The notes under the pieces: model-generated
What the model was told of the DNA's origin: nothing
Database searches by the model: none
Seen by the model: the letters and a program-made list of their open reading frames with translations, nothing else
Translations under genes and position numbers: made by a program
Assembly: GCF_964340395.1 (NCBI RefSeq)
Contig: NC_135567.1
Span: 19,246,806-19,310,805 of the forward strand
Reading direction: 5' to 3'
Source: Glandiceps talaboti
Taxonomy: Eukaryota > Hemichordata > Enteropneusta > Spengelidae
DNA length: 64,000 nt
Part shown: positions 43,825-55,500 of the stretch, one piece after another
Layout of the letters: each line of letters begins with the position of its first letter
Position numbering within the stretch: position 1 is the stretch's first letter

Positions 43825-45230
43825 TTATGTACGTGATAACAAATTGATAATTTATTCAACTCACTCACATGAAATGAAATGGGTACCAGCGAATTTATCC
43901 CAAGGACTTCAGAAGAATTGCGTGGTGTTGCTGGCTTTAGCATTCCAAACAAGAAGTAACAGTGAGTGAAGCTTATTCGAAAAACAGCAAATAAAATTGG
44001 AAATTAGGCAATTTACACGGAGCTACGTAGCTCTACTGATCTTAAAAGTTTAGCAGTCATTTCTGGATACAAATGTCAGGAAGACAATGGCCATGTTGTG
44101 ATTACTATGTAAACAATTTCTTACCCATCCGAATTGCTGATGACAACATTGACTTTTACTTAATTTGCAATTGTGACAGAATTCACTTGGGGAAAGAGCT
44201 TTGTAAAATCGTGTAAATTTCTACTTAGAGAGAGTGCTTTTTATTTCTTGTTGTGTAAAAAACCTTACAGGAAATGACATCACACTTACCATAATCTGTG
44301 GTAAATGTGATGTCATCATCGGGGGTTTCCCATAAACCTTTGCATGAAATCCCAAAAACGACCAAACACGTCAAGTGCAGTAGGGGTTAATTCTCAGTTT
44401 ATAATATTTCAAAGTTGAATAAGTTACAAATAAGTGTGTTATTTTATTGTGCAAAATAACTGTCAAGTTGATAGCAGTAAATACAGGTGCACTTAAAAGG
44501 CAGAAATAAGGGATGATCGCATAATGTCAACCCAAGCTCAATAAGTGCCCTTTTTTTGTATAGGGGGAGGGGCTCGTGTCAATGTGATTGCTGAACTTCA
44601 TTTTTGTACTATCGCTGAAGTATGACTCCTGTATAGTGGTCTCAGTCACTCAGACCCCCCTCCCCCCTCATCTGGCTGTCCTAGTCGTCCTAGTTTCACT
44701 CTTAAAGAGATTTGTTGCCCCTTCTAATTGAAACTCTGAAGTCTCGGACCTAGTTGGTAGCACCTGGTACACTAGAAAATTATACCAAAGGTCAAATTAT
44801 TGTAAACCTATGGGCATCTGATTATTTTTTTCTCTTGTAATAAAATATGAAATAATACAATAAACAAATGTGAGTATGAAATATTGCTTTCTTTATTTCA
44901 AAATGGAAACAAAAATAAGTTTTCAATAACTTTAAAAGTTTCCAAGTTTATGTTAGACATGTACACAGATTTTAACGACAATCTAATCATTTCAGTACAC
45001 ATGATAAGATAAATATTGCTTTAAATTCTACTATAAAATGTTTTTAAAATTACATTCACTACAACCAGTTTTACTAAGTAGATAGTCTAGTTACTATACT
45101 ATACATGCTACGATCATCGCCATGCATAACTGTCATCTCCACCTTCTAGTCAAATGGACTTCTCTAGCACAGCATTCCGGATATTACCACAGCGAGCAGA
45201 AGTGTAACGCTATTGGAGCGTTGATATAAA
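43825..45230 (+). other. 3' UTR and downstream region of the glycosyltransferase gene
   Basis: Right after the stop, 43825-43965 stays alignable with the C-terminal coding part of B-box exon 5 but out of frame. AATAAA occurs at 44839-44844 and 44859-44864. A small inverted repeat around ATGACATCACACTTACC lies near 44280. No other gene. Confidence 0.5.
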
Positions 45231-45235
45231 TGTAA

Positions 45236-46332
45236 TGCTGTCAGTCTGTGATAGATTACTACTGACATGCACCGTTCAACCTTTCCCCAGCAGTTCTACT
45301 GCCTGTCAGTGTGTGATGGATTACTACTGACATGCACTGTTCAACATTTCCCCAGCAGTTCTACTGCCTGTCAGTGTGTGATGGATTACTACTGACATGC
45401 GCTGTTCAGCCTTTCCCCAACAGTTCTACTGCCTGTCAGTGTGTAATGGATTACTACTGACATGTGCTGTTCAGCCTTTCACCAGCAGTTCTACTGCCTG
45501 TCAGTGTGTGATGGATTACTACTGACAAGCACTGTTCAGCCTTTCCCCAGTAGTTCTACTGCCTGTCAGTGTGTGATGGATTACTACTGACATGCACTGT
45601 TCAGCCTTTCCCCAGTAGTTCTACTGCCTGTCAGTGTGTGATGGATTACTACTGACATGCACTGTTCAACCTTTCCCCAGTAGTTCTACTGCCTGTCAGT
45701 GTGTGATGGATTACTACTGACAAGCACTGTTCAGCCTTTCCCCAGTAGTTCTACTGCCTGTCAGTGTGTGATGGATTACTACTGACATGCACTGTTCAGC
45801 CTTTCCCCAGCAGTTCTACTGCCTGTCAGTGTGTGATGGATTACTACTGACATGCACTGTACAACATTTCCTCAGCAGTTCTACTGCCTGTCAGTGTGTG
45901 ATGGATTACTACTGACATGCACTGTTCAACCTTTCCCCAGCAGTTCTACTGCCTGTCAGTGTGTGATGGATTACTACTGACATGCACTGTTCAACCTTTC
46001 CCCAGCAGTTCTACTGCCTGTCAGTGTGTGATGGATTACTACTGACATGCACTGTACAACATTTCCCCAGCAGTTCTACTGCCTGTCAGTGTGTAATGGA
46101 TTACTACTGACATGCACTGTTCAACATTTCCTCAGCAGTTCTACTGCCTGTCAGTGTGTGATGGATTACTACTGACATGCACTGTACAACATTTCCCCAG
46201 CAGTTCTACTGCCTGTCAGTGTGTAATGGATTACTACTGACATGCACTGTTCAACATTTCCTCAGCAGTTCTACTGCCTGTCAGTGTGTGATGGATTACT
46301 ACTGACATGCACTGTTCAACCTTTCCCCAGCA
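45236..46332. repeat. 65-bp minisatellite, about 17 copies
   Basis: Units of CTGTCAGTGTGTGATGGATT, ACTACTGACATGCACTGTTC and AACCTTTCCCCAGCAGTTCT. Variants form an alternating pattern (TTCAACATTTCCTC, TACAACATTTCCCC) in the right half, showing higher-order duplication. Lies between two converging genes. Confidence 0.95.
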
Positions 46333-46549
46333 GGAGGTTCATTTTCAGTAGAATTTCCTCTTTAAAGTTATATTCCCTACAACAGTTTTACTAAGTAGAC
46401 TATTTAGTAATGACACCAAATGGTTGCACTTTATTAGATGTATTAATTAATACACATTTTGGGACATAATATTGAATTTGGTCGGACTGTACATAATGGG
46501 ACAATTGTGTTGTAGTACATCTAAGACATAATACGGTATTTAGTTGTAT

Positions 46550-46790
46550 TTACATGTAATATACATTCTGGGACACAATATATCTGACTGTACTGCACAT
46601 TCTGGGACACAATATATCTGGCTGTACTGCATATTCCAGGACACAATATATCTGACTGTACTGTACTGCACATTCTGAGACACAATATACCTGACTTTAC
46701 TGCACATTTTGGGACACAATATATCTGGTTGTACTGCATATTCCAGGACACAATACAATATTTAGTTGTAGTACACTTTTGGGACAAATG
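46550..46790. repeat. ~40-bp minisatellite
   Basis: About six units of CATTCTGGGACACAATATAT plus CTGACTGTACTGCA. The Cys-rich minus-strand ORFs are repeat translations. Confidence 0.85.
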
Positions 46791-46959
46791 TAGTATTATA
46801 CAATGCACAAGCCAAGTTAGAGCAAACAATATGGAATGTACAATTTGGTCGTTCTACGTCACAACAATATGCGTCGATGTCAAGACAACGCATGTCTCAA
46901 AATTGCCATTACTTTCCCTAATATTTTTTACATCATAAGTTATGGTATAATTATATTAT

Positions 46960-47250
46960 TCACCAATATTTTTCTTCATTCGCCCAGAAAATACTCGTGA
47001 CCTAAGGGTTGTCACTACTCATCTAGTGACTCATAGTGACAAGGTCCCTTAGGTCACTCGTATTTTCCTACTCATCTAGTGACTCGGTGACAAGGACCCC
47101 TTAGGTCACTTGTATTTTCCTACTCATCTAGTGACTCGGTGACAAGGACCCCTTAGGTCACTCGTATTTTCCTACTCATCTAGTGACTCATAGTGACAAG
47201 GCCCCTTAGGTCACTGGTATTTTCCTTGGCTGAACGAAGAAAAATATTGG
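46960..47250. mobile_element. Inverted-repeat element with internal ~63-bp array
   Basis: Ends CAATATTTTTCTTCATTCG and CGAAGAAAAATATTG are inverted copies. Between them are four units of CTCATCTAGTGACTC and CTTAGGTCACTCGTATTTTC. A related single unit is near 53560-53640. Confidence 0.7.
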
Positions 47251-47809
47251 GAATAACATCTAATTGTCACATAAACTCTAGGACGTACTATGGTTTATGT
47301 TTGAAGTGCGACAGAGTCTGAGACACATTACACGACAATTATTTTAATTCTTGGGTATACTTGCACTTGGCTTGCTATTATTACACATTTTGGGCTACGA
47401 TGTTGTTTCTGGTTGTTTTGCACATTCTAGGACACAATATGGTTATACCTTGTCCAATAAACTAGTTAAAATAACAATACATTTCCCCTGAAACATTAGG
47501 TCACATTTCATTGGTCAACTTCTTTACAAATGTGACCTTTTATCTAATCAACAAATGCCTTTCAAAACTGGTTAAAAGCTGATTTTCCCTGAAAATGTAT
47601 GTCATGTTTGATTTGATTGGTCAATTTCTTTACAAATGTGACTTCTTATCCAATCAACAAATGCCAAAAACTGGTTAAAATTATGTTGTAGAACAAGAAC
47701 TGATTGGTGTAAAAGTCATTATAGTACAAAGTCACTAAGAGGCACAAAAATCATGATTCAATTATTTTTATTAAATATTGCTATAAAGGGAACGTAACAA
47801 TGACAGAAA

Positions 47810-48690
47810 TATACTTGGTGGTGCTTGCAAACACTGATAGAATGGCTGAGTACTATTACTACCAGCTTAAGGAGTCCAATGTGTTGAAGGAGGCCCCCTA
47901 TCACTCATTAGTTGTTACTCAGCTTGCAAATACTGATAGAATGGACAAGAGTACTATTACTACCAGCTTAAGGGGTCCAATGTGTTGAAGGAGGCCCCCT
48001 ATCACTCATTAGTTGTTACTCAGCTTGCAAACACTGATAGAATGGACAAGAGTACCATTACTACCAGCTTAAGGGGTCCAATGTGTTGAAGAAGGCCCCT
48101 ATCACTCATTAGTTGTTACTCAGCTTGCAAACACTGATAGAATGGTTGAGTACTATTACTACCAGCTTAAGGGGTCCAATGTGATGAAGGATGCCCCCGA
48201 TCACTCATTAGTTGTTGCTCAGACCACTCTGAGTGACTTCTTTTAGTGGTCTGGGGTTGTTAGCATTACTAAACCGTGGCCCATAATCTTGGTTCTCACT
48301 GTCATCATCACAAAGTACTCTTTCAAACAGAGATGATAGAAAAAGCTCTCAATATGCATAGTCCCAAAGGTGTGTAAAGTGCCAAATGCTGTGAAGGAAC
48401 GTATTAATCTGACTGGAATGTATGTTGCTGTGCCTGCAAATACTGATATCATGGTCAAGAGTACTATTACTACCAGCTTAAGGGGTCCAATATGTTGAGA
48501 GATGGGCCCCATCACTCATTCGTTGTTACTCAGCCTGCAAATAGTGATATCAGGGTCAAGAGAGTACTATTACTACCAGCTTAAGGGGTCCAATATGTTG
48601 AGAGATGGGCCCCATCACTCATTCGTTGTTACTCAGCCTGCAAATACTGATATCAGGGTCAAGAGAGTACTATTACTACCAGTCTGATGT
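47810..48690. repeat. ~105-bp minisatellite, about 7 units
   Basis: Units with GCAAACACTGATAGAATGG, TACTATTACTACCAGCTTAA, GGGGTCCAATGTGTTGA and TCACTCATTAGTTGTTACTC. Interrupted at about 48220-48400. Downstream of SNCAIP on its sense strand. Confidence 0.85.
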
Positions 48691-48879
48691 AAGGAGCACT
48701 CACAAAAGAAGAAACGACCATAAACGTAACAGCCAAAAATAAATTGCAACATGTACACTACATCGGATTTTAATCAGAGATTGTATTACTACCAGCTTAA
48801 GGAGTCCAATCAGAGCAGGATATAACATAATCTGGATGCTATCAGCTGTTATTGAGTATACCATCCACATGTAATATAA

Positions 48880-49500
48880 TATTTATTCCCCTTGTCTCTG
48901 TAGGTCCTAAAAGGTAACCATATGTTTATTCCCCTTGTCTCTCTAGGTCTCAAAATGTAACCATATATTTATTCTCCTGGTCCTGAATATACAGGTGGTT
49001 TTAGTACATTTTGTATAATTTATGGGCAGTTGATAACTTAAACTGTTATTAGTTCATGGGCAATATGTATGTTTATTCCCTTGTCTTTGAGTCTACAGGT
49101 AATAATGCATTTATTCCATTCCCTATCTTTCCATATACAGGTAATATTACATTTATTGCCTTGTCTCGAGTCTACAGGTAATATTACATTTATTGCCTTG
49201 TCTTAAGTCTACAGGTAATATTACATTTATTGCCTTGTATTTAGTCTACGTGTAATATTACATTTATTACCTTGTCTTGAGTCTACAGGTAATATTACAA
49301 TTATTGCCTTGTCTTGAGCCTACAGGTAATATTACATTTATTCCCTTGTCTTAAGTGTACAGGCAATATTACATTTATGACCTCTTCTTGAGTCCACAGG
49401 TAATATTACATTCCCTTGTCTTTAGTGTACAGGTAATATTACATTTATTGCCTTGTCTTGAGTCTACAGGTAATACTACATTTATTTCCTTATTTTTGAA
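48880..49500 (-). repeat. ~37-bp array carrying repeated AATAAA on the SNCAIP strand
   Basis: Plus-strand units read GTAATATTACATTTATTGCC, TTGTCTTGAGTCTACAG. On the minus strand each ATTTATT is an AATAAA poly(A) hexamer, giving about ten hexamers within 700 bases after the SNCAIP stop. The oldest units (48886-49000) read ATGTTTATTCCCCTTGTCT, like the last SNCAIP coding bases. Confidence 0.8.
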
Positions 49501-49571
49501 TACAGGATGTTTTAGTACATTTTTTATAATTTATGGGCAGTAAATAATTTAAACTTATAAATTTACAATCC

Positions 49572-52500
49572 TTATAAGAAATATATATGTTTATTTCCTT
49601 TGTCTTTGGGTGTTGATGATGATTTTGCAGAATTTGTAGATTTTTTGCTAGTATTTTTGGGTCGAGGTACTGGTTCCATGTTATCTTCCTCATCAGAACT
49701 TTCATACCTGAAAGAATAAAAATAAAATAATTATATGTAGCAAGACTAATAAATAATTTATATTGGTAAATAGTCTGTCAGGTACGCCATGATGGGCGCC
49801 CTCACACATCAGTGATCCCGTAGGCAGAACATGCCAGTGAGGGCAGGGTGACATGATGCATCTTACAGTCGTAATGGTGAGTAGTCTGTCAGGTACACCA
49901 TGACAGGCGCCTTCATACATCAGTCATGACAACCCCTTTCATAGGTAGAACAGGGCGGAGTGACATGATGCATCTTATGGTCATAATGGTTAGTAGTCTG
50001 TAAGGTATGCCATGATGGGCGCCCTCATAAATCAGTCATGACAACCCCTTTCATAGGTAGAACAGGGCGGCACGACATGATGCATCTTATGGTCATAATG
50101 GTTAGTAGTCTGTAAGGTATGCCATGATGGGCGCCCTCATAAATCAGTCAACACCTTTCATTGGTAGAAAAGTCTGACTAGCAAACACCACATTTGACAG
50201 CTCTGTATATTTTGTACAATTGTCATTCATTTGAAAATTTACACTTCTTTCCCACAAAGAAACTCAAAACATTTTTGCTTTGAAGGTTTTGGAGGAATGT
50301 GTTTTGTATAATAGAGATCAACTATGAGGGCACTATATACTTTAACATGTGCGACTAATTCATGTTAAAGTTAGCTGCAAATGTAAATATTTCAACAAAA
50401 TTGAAGAATTTTTGCCCTACATGTTTTGGAGGGAAAATGTGTCGTACGATACACTAGATGAACAATGAGGGCGCTATACAATTACCATGCTTTGCCGGAA
50501 TCCTCTTCATTATTTGACATCTGTGAGAATGAGAAGTCATCAAATTCATTGGATGGCAGATCGGTCTGTCAATAAAAATGATTAAAATTATAAAATCATA
50601 TTGCAGATGATGGATTCCTATTTTGAAATTCAAGATAATGAAATGAAAATACGAAATATTCCAGTTGTTACTTGGAAAAGGGTTACAAAAGTCATGTTAA
50701 CGTGGACATGTGGCTGACAACTTGGTATCCATTTTGAATATTTCCTTCATAAAAACAACTTTACAATGTTTTGATATTTGAAAAAATCAATGTGAAACAA
50801 CATATACCAAGTCCTAGTTTGTTCCTCAATAAATTGAAAAAATGCTTTAAAATTTGTTGTTTCTTGTAAAGTTTTTCTTATTTTACATGTTTTAATTTAT
50901 TGAGTAACAAGGATTTTTTTTCTCGAACCAAAACTTTGTAAAGTTGTTTTATGAAGAAAATATTCAAAATGAAAGTTTTGGTTCTAGAAAAAAAATCCTT
51001 GTTACTCAATAAATTAAAACATGTAAAATAAGAAAAACTTTACAACAAACAACAAATTTTAAAGCATTTTTTCAATTTATTTGTTTCTCATCCACAAGGC
51101 CACTTTAGTGTTAAGACTTCATAACTTCAAATTTCTCTCCTACATAATGTGCAAAAATTTGTCTTTGATGAAAACATTTAACCCTTTCATGACTATAGAC
51201 AAGTTTTAAATAAGATGGGGACCCAATTTATATGAATATTTTCATAATTACAATAATATTACTTTATTAGGAAGTAACATTTCTTTAATTCCAGTCTAAA
51301 ATGAAGTTGATATATACCAAAAACAAGAATTTTGTCCAAACAATTTTGGCGGGAATGTTTTCAGTGAAGGGGTTAAGTTAGAAATTTTGTAGTACTTACC
51401 AGACTCATAGGAATTCTATGTCCTCCATTAGGTATTGTTGATACACTACCAATACTCAGTCTACTGTCATCTAGTGTCGTTTCATTTCCACGCAAAATCG
51501 ATTCATTTCCACGTAACGTTCCATTTCCACGCAACATTGTTTCATTTCCATGTAAGGTTGTTTCATTTCCACGCAACGTCGTTTCATTTCCACGTAACGT
51601 TCCATTTCCACGCATCGTTGTTTCATTTCCACGCAACGTTGTTTCATTTTCACGTAACGGTGCATTTCCACGCAATGACGTTTCATTTCCACGATGTCTT
51701 TCCTCATTTCTAGCTTTCGCAGAATTTCCATCACTAACAAAATTATCCTGTCTCGTGTTAACGTGTTTGTCATTCTCTCGTTTATGAGGCGTTTCCTTCA
51801 AACCGTTTGCATTTCTAGCAACATTTCCATGTTTCTGTACTTCCTGTGATGCGGCGATACTACTCGCATCTTTGTTTCTTGGACTGTGGTCAGTTTTCAC
51901 AGCACCACTTAAATCACTTTTCTTTTCTTTCGGTTTGGTCTCGTTTGCATTTTTCGGCGATGTTTTTAATTGATGTGAAACGTCCCCGTCAGTTCTAGCT
52001 AAACGCTGCGATTCGACGCTATGATTTTGACTATGTTCATAAATCGGAGCGAGCATTTCCTTTATCGCGTCCTCATCACTTCCGTTCCGCGCACCGCCTT
52101 TAAATCCCGAGTACTTAATTCTTCGGTCTTTATTATTCCGTCGTTTTAACTTCACTTTACCGCTTTTATCCTTATCGTCCTCCATTGCCGCGAATCTGGC
52201 GTTCATTTCAGCAGCTAAGTTTTGCGGTAATTCCACCATACTTTTTCCCATACGAACAGTAACGTTATCCGTACTTTCCTTAGATTTTGTTGGTTGCACT
52301 TTTCGCATACATTCGTCCATTCTTCGTATTACATCCAACTGATGTGCAGGAATGTGTTTCGCAAATATCCTTTTCAAATTTTCCGTACTGCTTCCGATTT
52401 TCTCAATAATGGGTTCCGGTCGTCTTGGTTTATTACTTGTTAATATCCATTGAGGAATACTTTCTGGAATTGGTTTTCCATCACTTCCAACACTATCATA

Positions 52501-55500
52501 TAATCCCTCGGAATGAGCACTTCCAGTGGATCCACGATATCCTGGTTTTTTACTTTCAGATTCAAATGATTCTGTGGAACTTGTACTTGAGCAAGATCTG
52601 GGATTAGGTGATGAACTTTTCCGGGAATTTCCAGCTTGTGATTGGTTCCCTGCTGTCACCTGTTCAAATAGAGCATTTTGATTGGCTGATACTCCATTCA
52701 CCTGGGAATTAAACCATTGTTCTGGCATCTCCTGATTGGTTGTCGAATTGTTGTATTTTTCCTCTGGACTTCCTGAAAACATTCCTTCAATACTATATTC
52801 CTCAAAAACAGAATCGTTGTCTATTGAACTGGTGCTAGGGAAATGTGACTGGTGTTCAAGATTAGATTCCTTTGGCAAGTTTGAATTTTCCATGGAATAT
52901 TCCTGATTTCTAGTCCTTTCCTGAGAAGATGCCTGAACTTCAATGCATGGAATATCAATATCCAGATCTCTCTGAGTATTGGCAGTGGATTGGGAATCCA
53001 TGGAAATATTTGGTTTCCCGGAATCAAAATCTGTCCTATTCCCAAACGGAGAATGTATTCCAGTATTATTCCGACTGTAATCTTGCTTCCGGTCATTTTG
53101 TGCAGTTGTCAATGTAACAGGTTCTGTAAAGTAAGTTTCAGCTTTGTGTCCATCAGAGTGTCTACGATGATCAGGTAGTGAACTCTGGGGCTTTAAAAGC
53201 GAGTTGTAACTTGCGTATCTTGGGAGATATCCAGGTGGGCTATTGGCACTACTCACTGATGTACGAGGTGACGGACCCGGTGACAATGACATAGGAGAGC
53301 TCAATGACGATCGGCTACTTAGAGAATCACGTGACGCCGCTAAAACTTCCCTGTCGTGGACGGTCTTGGCGTTATGGTAAACCATCAAACGATGACTGAC
53401 TTCCCTCAGACGTGATCTGCATTAAAAATAATTTTTTGTTTTATTTCTTTTTTGCATTTTTATGGTGACGCAGGACAGCTAGGGTATTTATCCTTTATTT
53501 TTTGTTCAAACTATTCAACCTGGCTTTCATGTGGTTTAATTAGATATTATTCTCCAAAATGTTCTGCATTCAGCCAAAAAAACATGATTGACCTAAGGGG
53601 CCTTGTCATTATGAATATCTAGACAAGTAGTGGCACCCTTAGTTTATGAGAAATCAGGAAAAATAATGGCCGATTTTGGATGTTTTGAAATATATTTCGG
53701 ACACCGTAAAACCAGTGACGTAGACACAAGTTGTTGTGATGTAGAACGACCAGGGTAAATAATCCATATTTTCTGTTCAAAGGCAATAACTTGGCTTATA
53801 ATGTATTTTATTTTTTTGCGTTTCTTTGTAGATACCACTAGCTTTTATATCTAAGTGTCACTCAAAGTGATGATGTGGGTGATTACGTCATCAATTCTCA
53901 AAATATTCGGTTTTCAACGACTCATTAAGTTTTTTCCTACTTATTGAAATCAGACAAATCTGGGCGTTGTAGTTAAAAAATTTGGAGTTTGAGGGCGTGT
54001 AGGTATTTACAGATTAGTTAAAGAAGAGAAGTAGATAGGTTATGTAGTTATTGGCTGGATGGGGAGGAGTGAAGTATTGGAAGGAAGTGAATAAAGTCAA
54101 TGGCAGGGGGTGGTATCGTTAGAATAACAAGCAAATGGCTGGAAGGGGAGGAATGGAGTATTGGAAGTAAGCGAATGGAGTCAACGGCAGAGGTGGTATC
54201 GGTAGAATAACAAGCAAACAGCTAGAAGGAGAGGAGTGGAGTATTGGAAGTAAGAGAATGGAGTCAATGGCAGGCGGTGGTATCGGTAGAATAACAAGCA
54301 AATGGCTGGAAGGAGAGGAATGAAGTATTGGAAGTACGCGAATGGAGTCAATGGCAGGGGGAGTGGTATTGTTAGAATAGCAAGCAAATGGCTGGAAGGA
54401 GAGGAATGAAGTATTGGAAGTAAAAGAATGGCGTCAACGGCAGGCGGTGGTATCGTTAGAATAACAAGCAGACAGCTGAAAGGGGAGGAATGAAGTATTG
54501 GAAGTAAGCGAATGGAGTCAACGGCAGGCAGTGGTATCGTTAGAATAACAAGCAGACAGCTGAAAGGGGAGGAATGAAGTATTGGAAGTAAGCGAATGGC
54601 ATCAACGGCAGGCGATGGTATCGGTAGAATAGCAAGCAACCGGCTGGAAGGGAAGGAATGAAGTATTGGAAGTAAGCGAATGGAGTCAACGGCAGGCGGT
54701 GGTATCGGTAGAATAGCAAGCAAACAGCTAGGAGGAGAGGAATTAAGTATTGGAAGTAAAAGAATGGAGTCAACGGCAGGTGGTGGTATCGTTAGAATAG
54801 CAATCAAAGGGATGTAAGGAAGGAATGAAGTATTGGAAGTAAGAGAATGGAGTCAATGGCAGGGGGGTGGTATTGGCAGAATAACAAGCAAACGGTTGGA
54901 AGGAGAGGAATGGAGTATTGGAAGTAAGCAGGTGGAGTCAATAGCAGGGGGGGGGGGTGAGGGGTTGAGGGGGTGAGTGAGAGGCTGAGGCAGAATGAAG
55001 GTTTTCAGAAGACGGGAAGTCAATGGTCAGGAGAGCAGAGGTATTTGTCAACTGTAAAGTCAGCAGTTTGAGGGGGTTATTAGTAGAACGGAGATGAGAA
55101 TGACATCAGTAGAATTGAGGGGGGTGATATTGGTAGAATTGAGGGGGGTGATATTGGTAGAATTAAGGGGGGTGATATTGGTAGAATTGCGGGGGAGTGA
55201 TATTGGTAGAATTGAGGGGGGTGATATTGGTAGAATTGAGGGGGGGGGGAGTGGTATTGAGGATGGAGAGTAGAATGATCTTGGTAGAATGGGGAGAGAT
55301 ACATACCTCATAACACTAAGTGGTTCCAGAGAAAAATTATCATCCAGTAGAATTTTAGTTTTACTGTTTTCACAGCGACTGAAATCTTGTTTCTGTCTTT
55401 GTATCTTCTCTTCTGTTCTCATTTTATCTCTCTCTTCTTTCTCTTTCATCTGTCGTTCATGCTCAGTTAATTCTTCGCATCGTCTTTTCAGTGCTTCAGC

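Noticed and set aside
46521-46829. Cysteine-rich minus-strand ORFs
   Set aside because: Periodic translation of the ~40-bp repeat.
51435-51773. His/Phe-rich and Met/Glu-rich ORFs
   Set aside because: Other frames of the SNCAIP coding repeat, whose own frame fits the exon structure.
54119-54807. Long Leu/Pro/Ser ORFs on the minus strand
   Set aside because: The ~82-bp minisatellite is open in more than one frame; periodic protein with no domain and no splice context.
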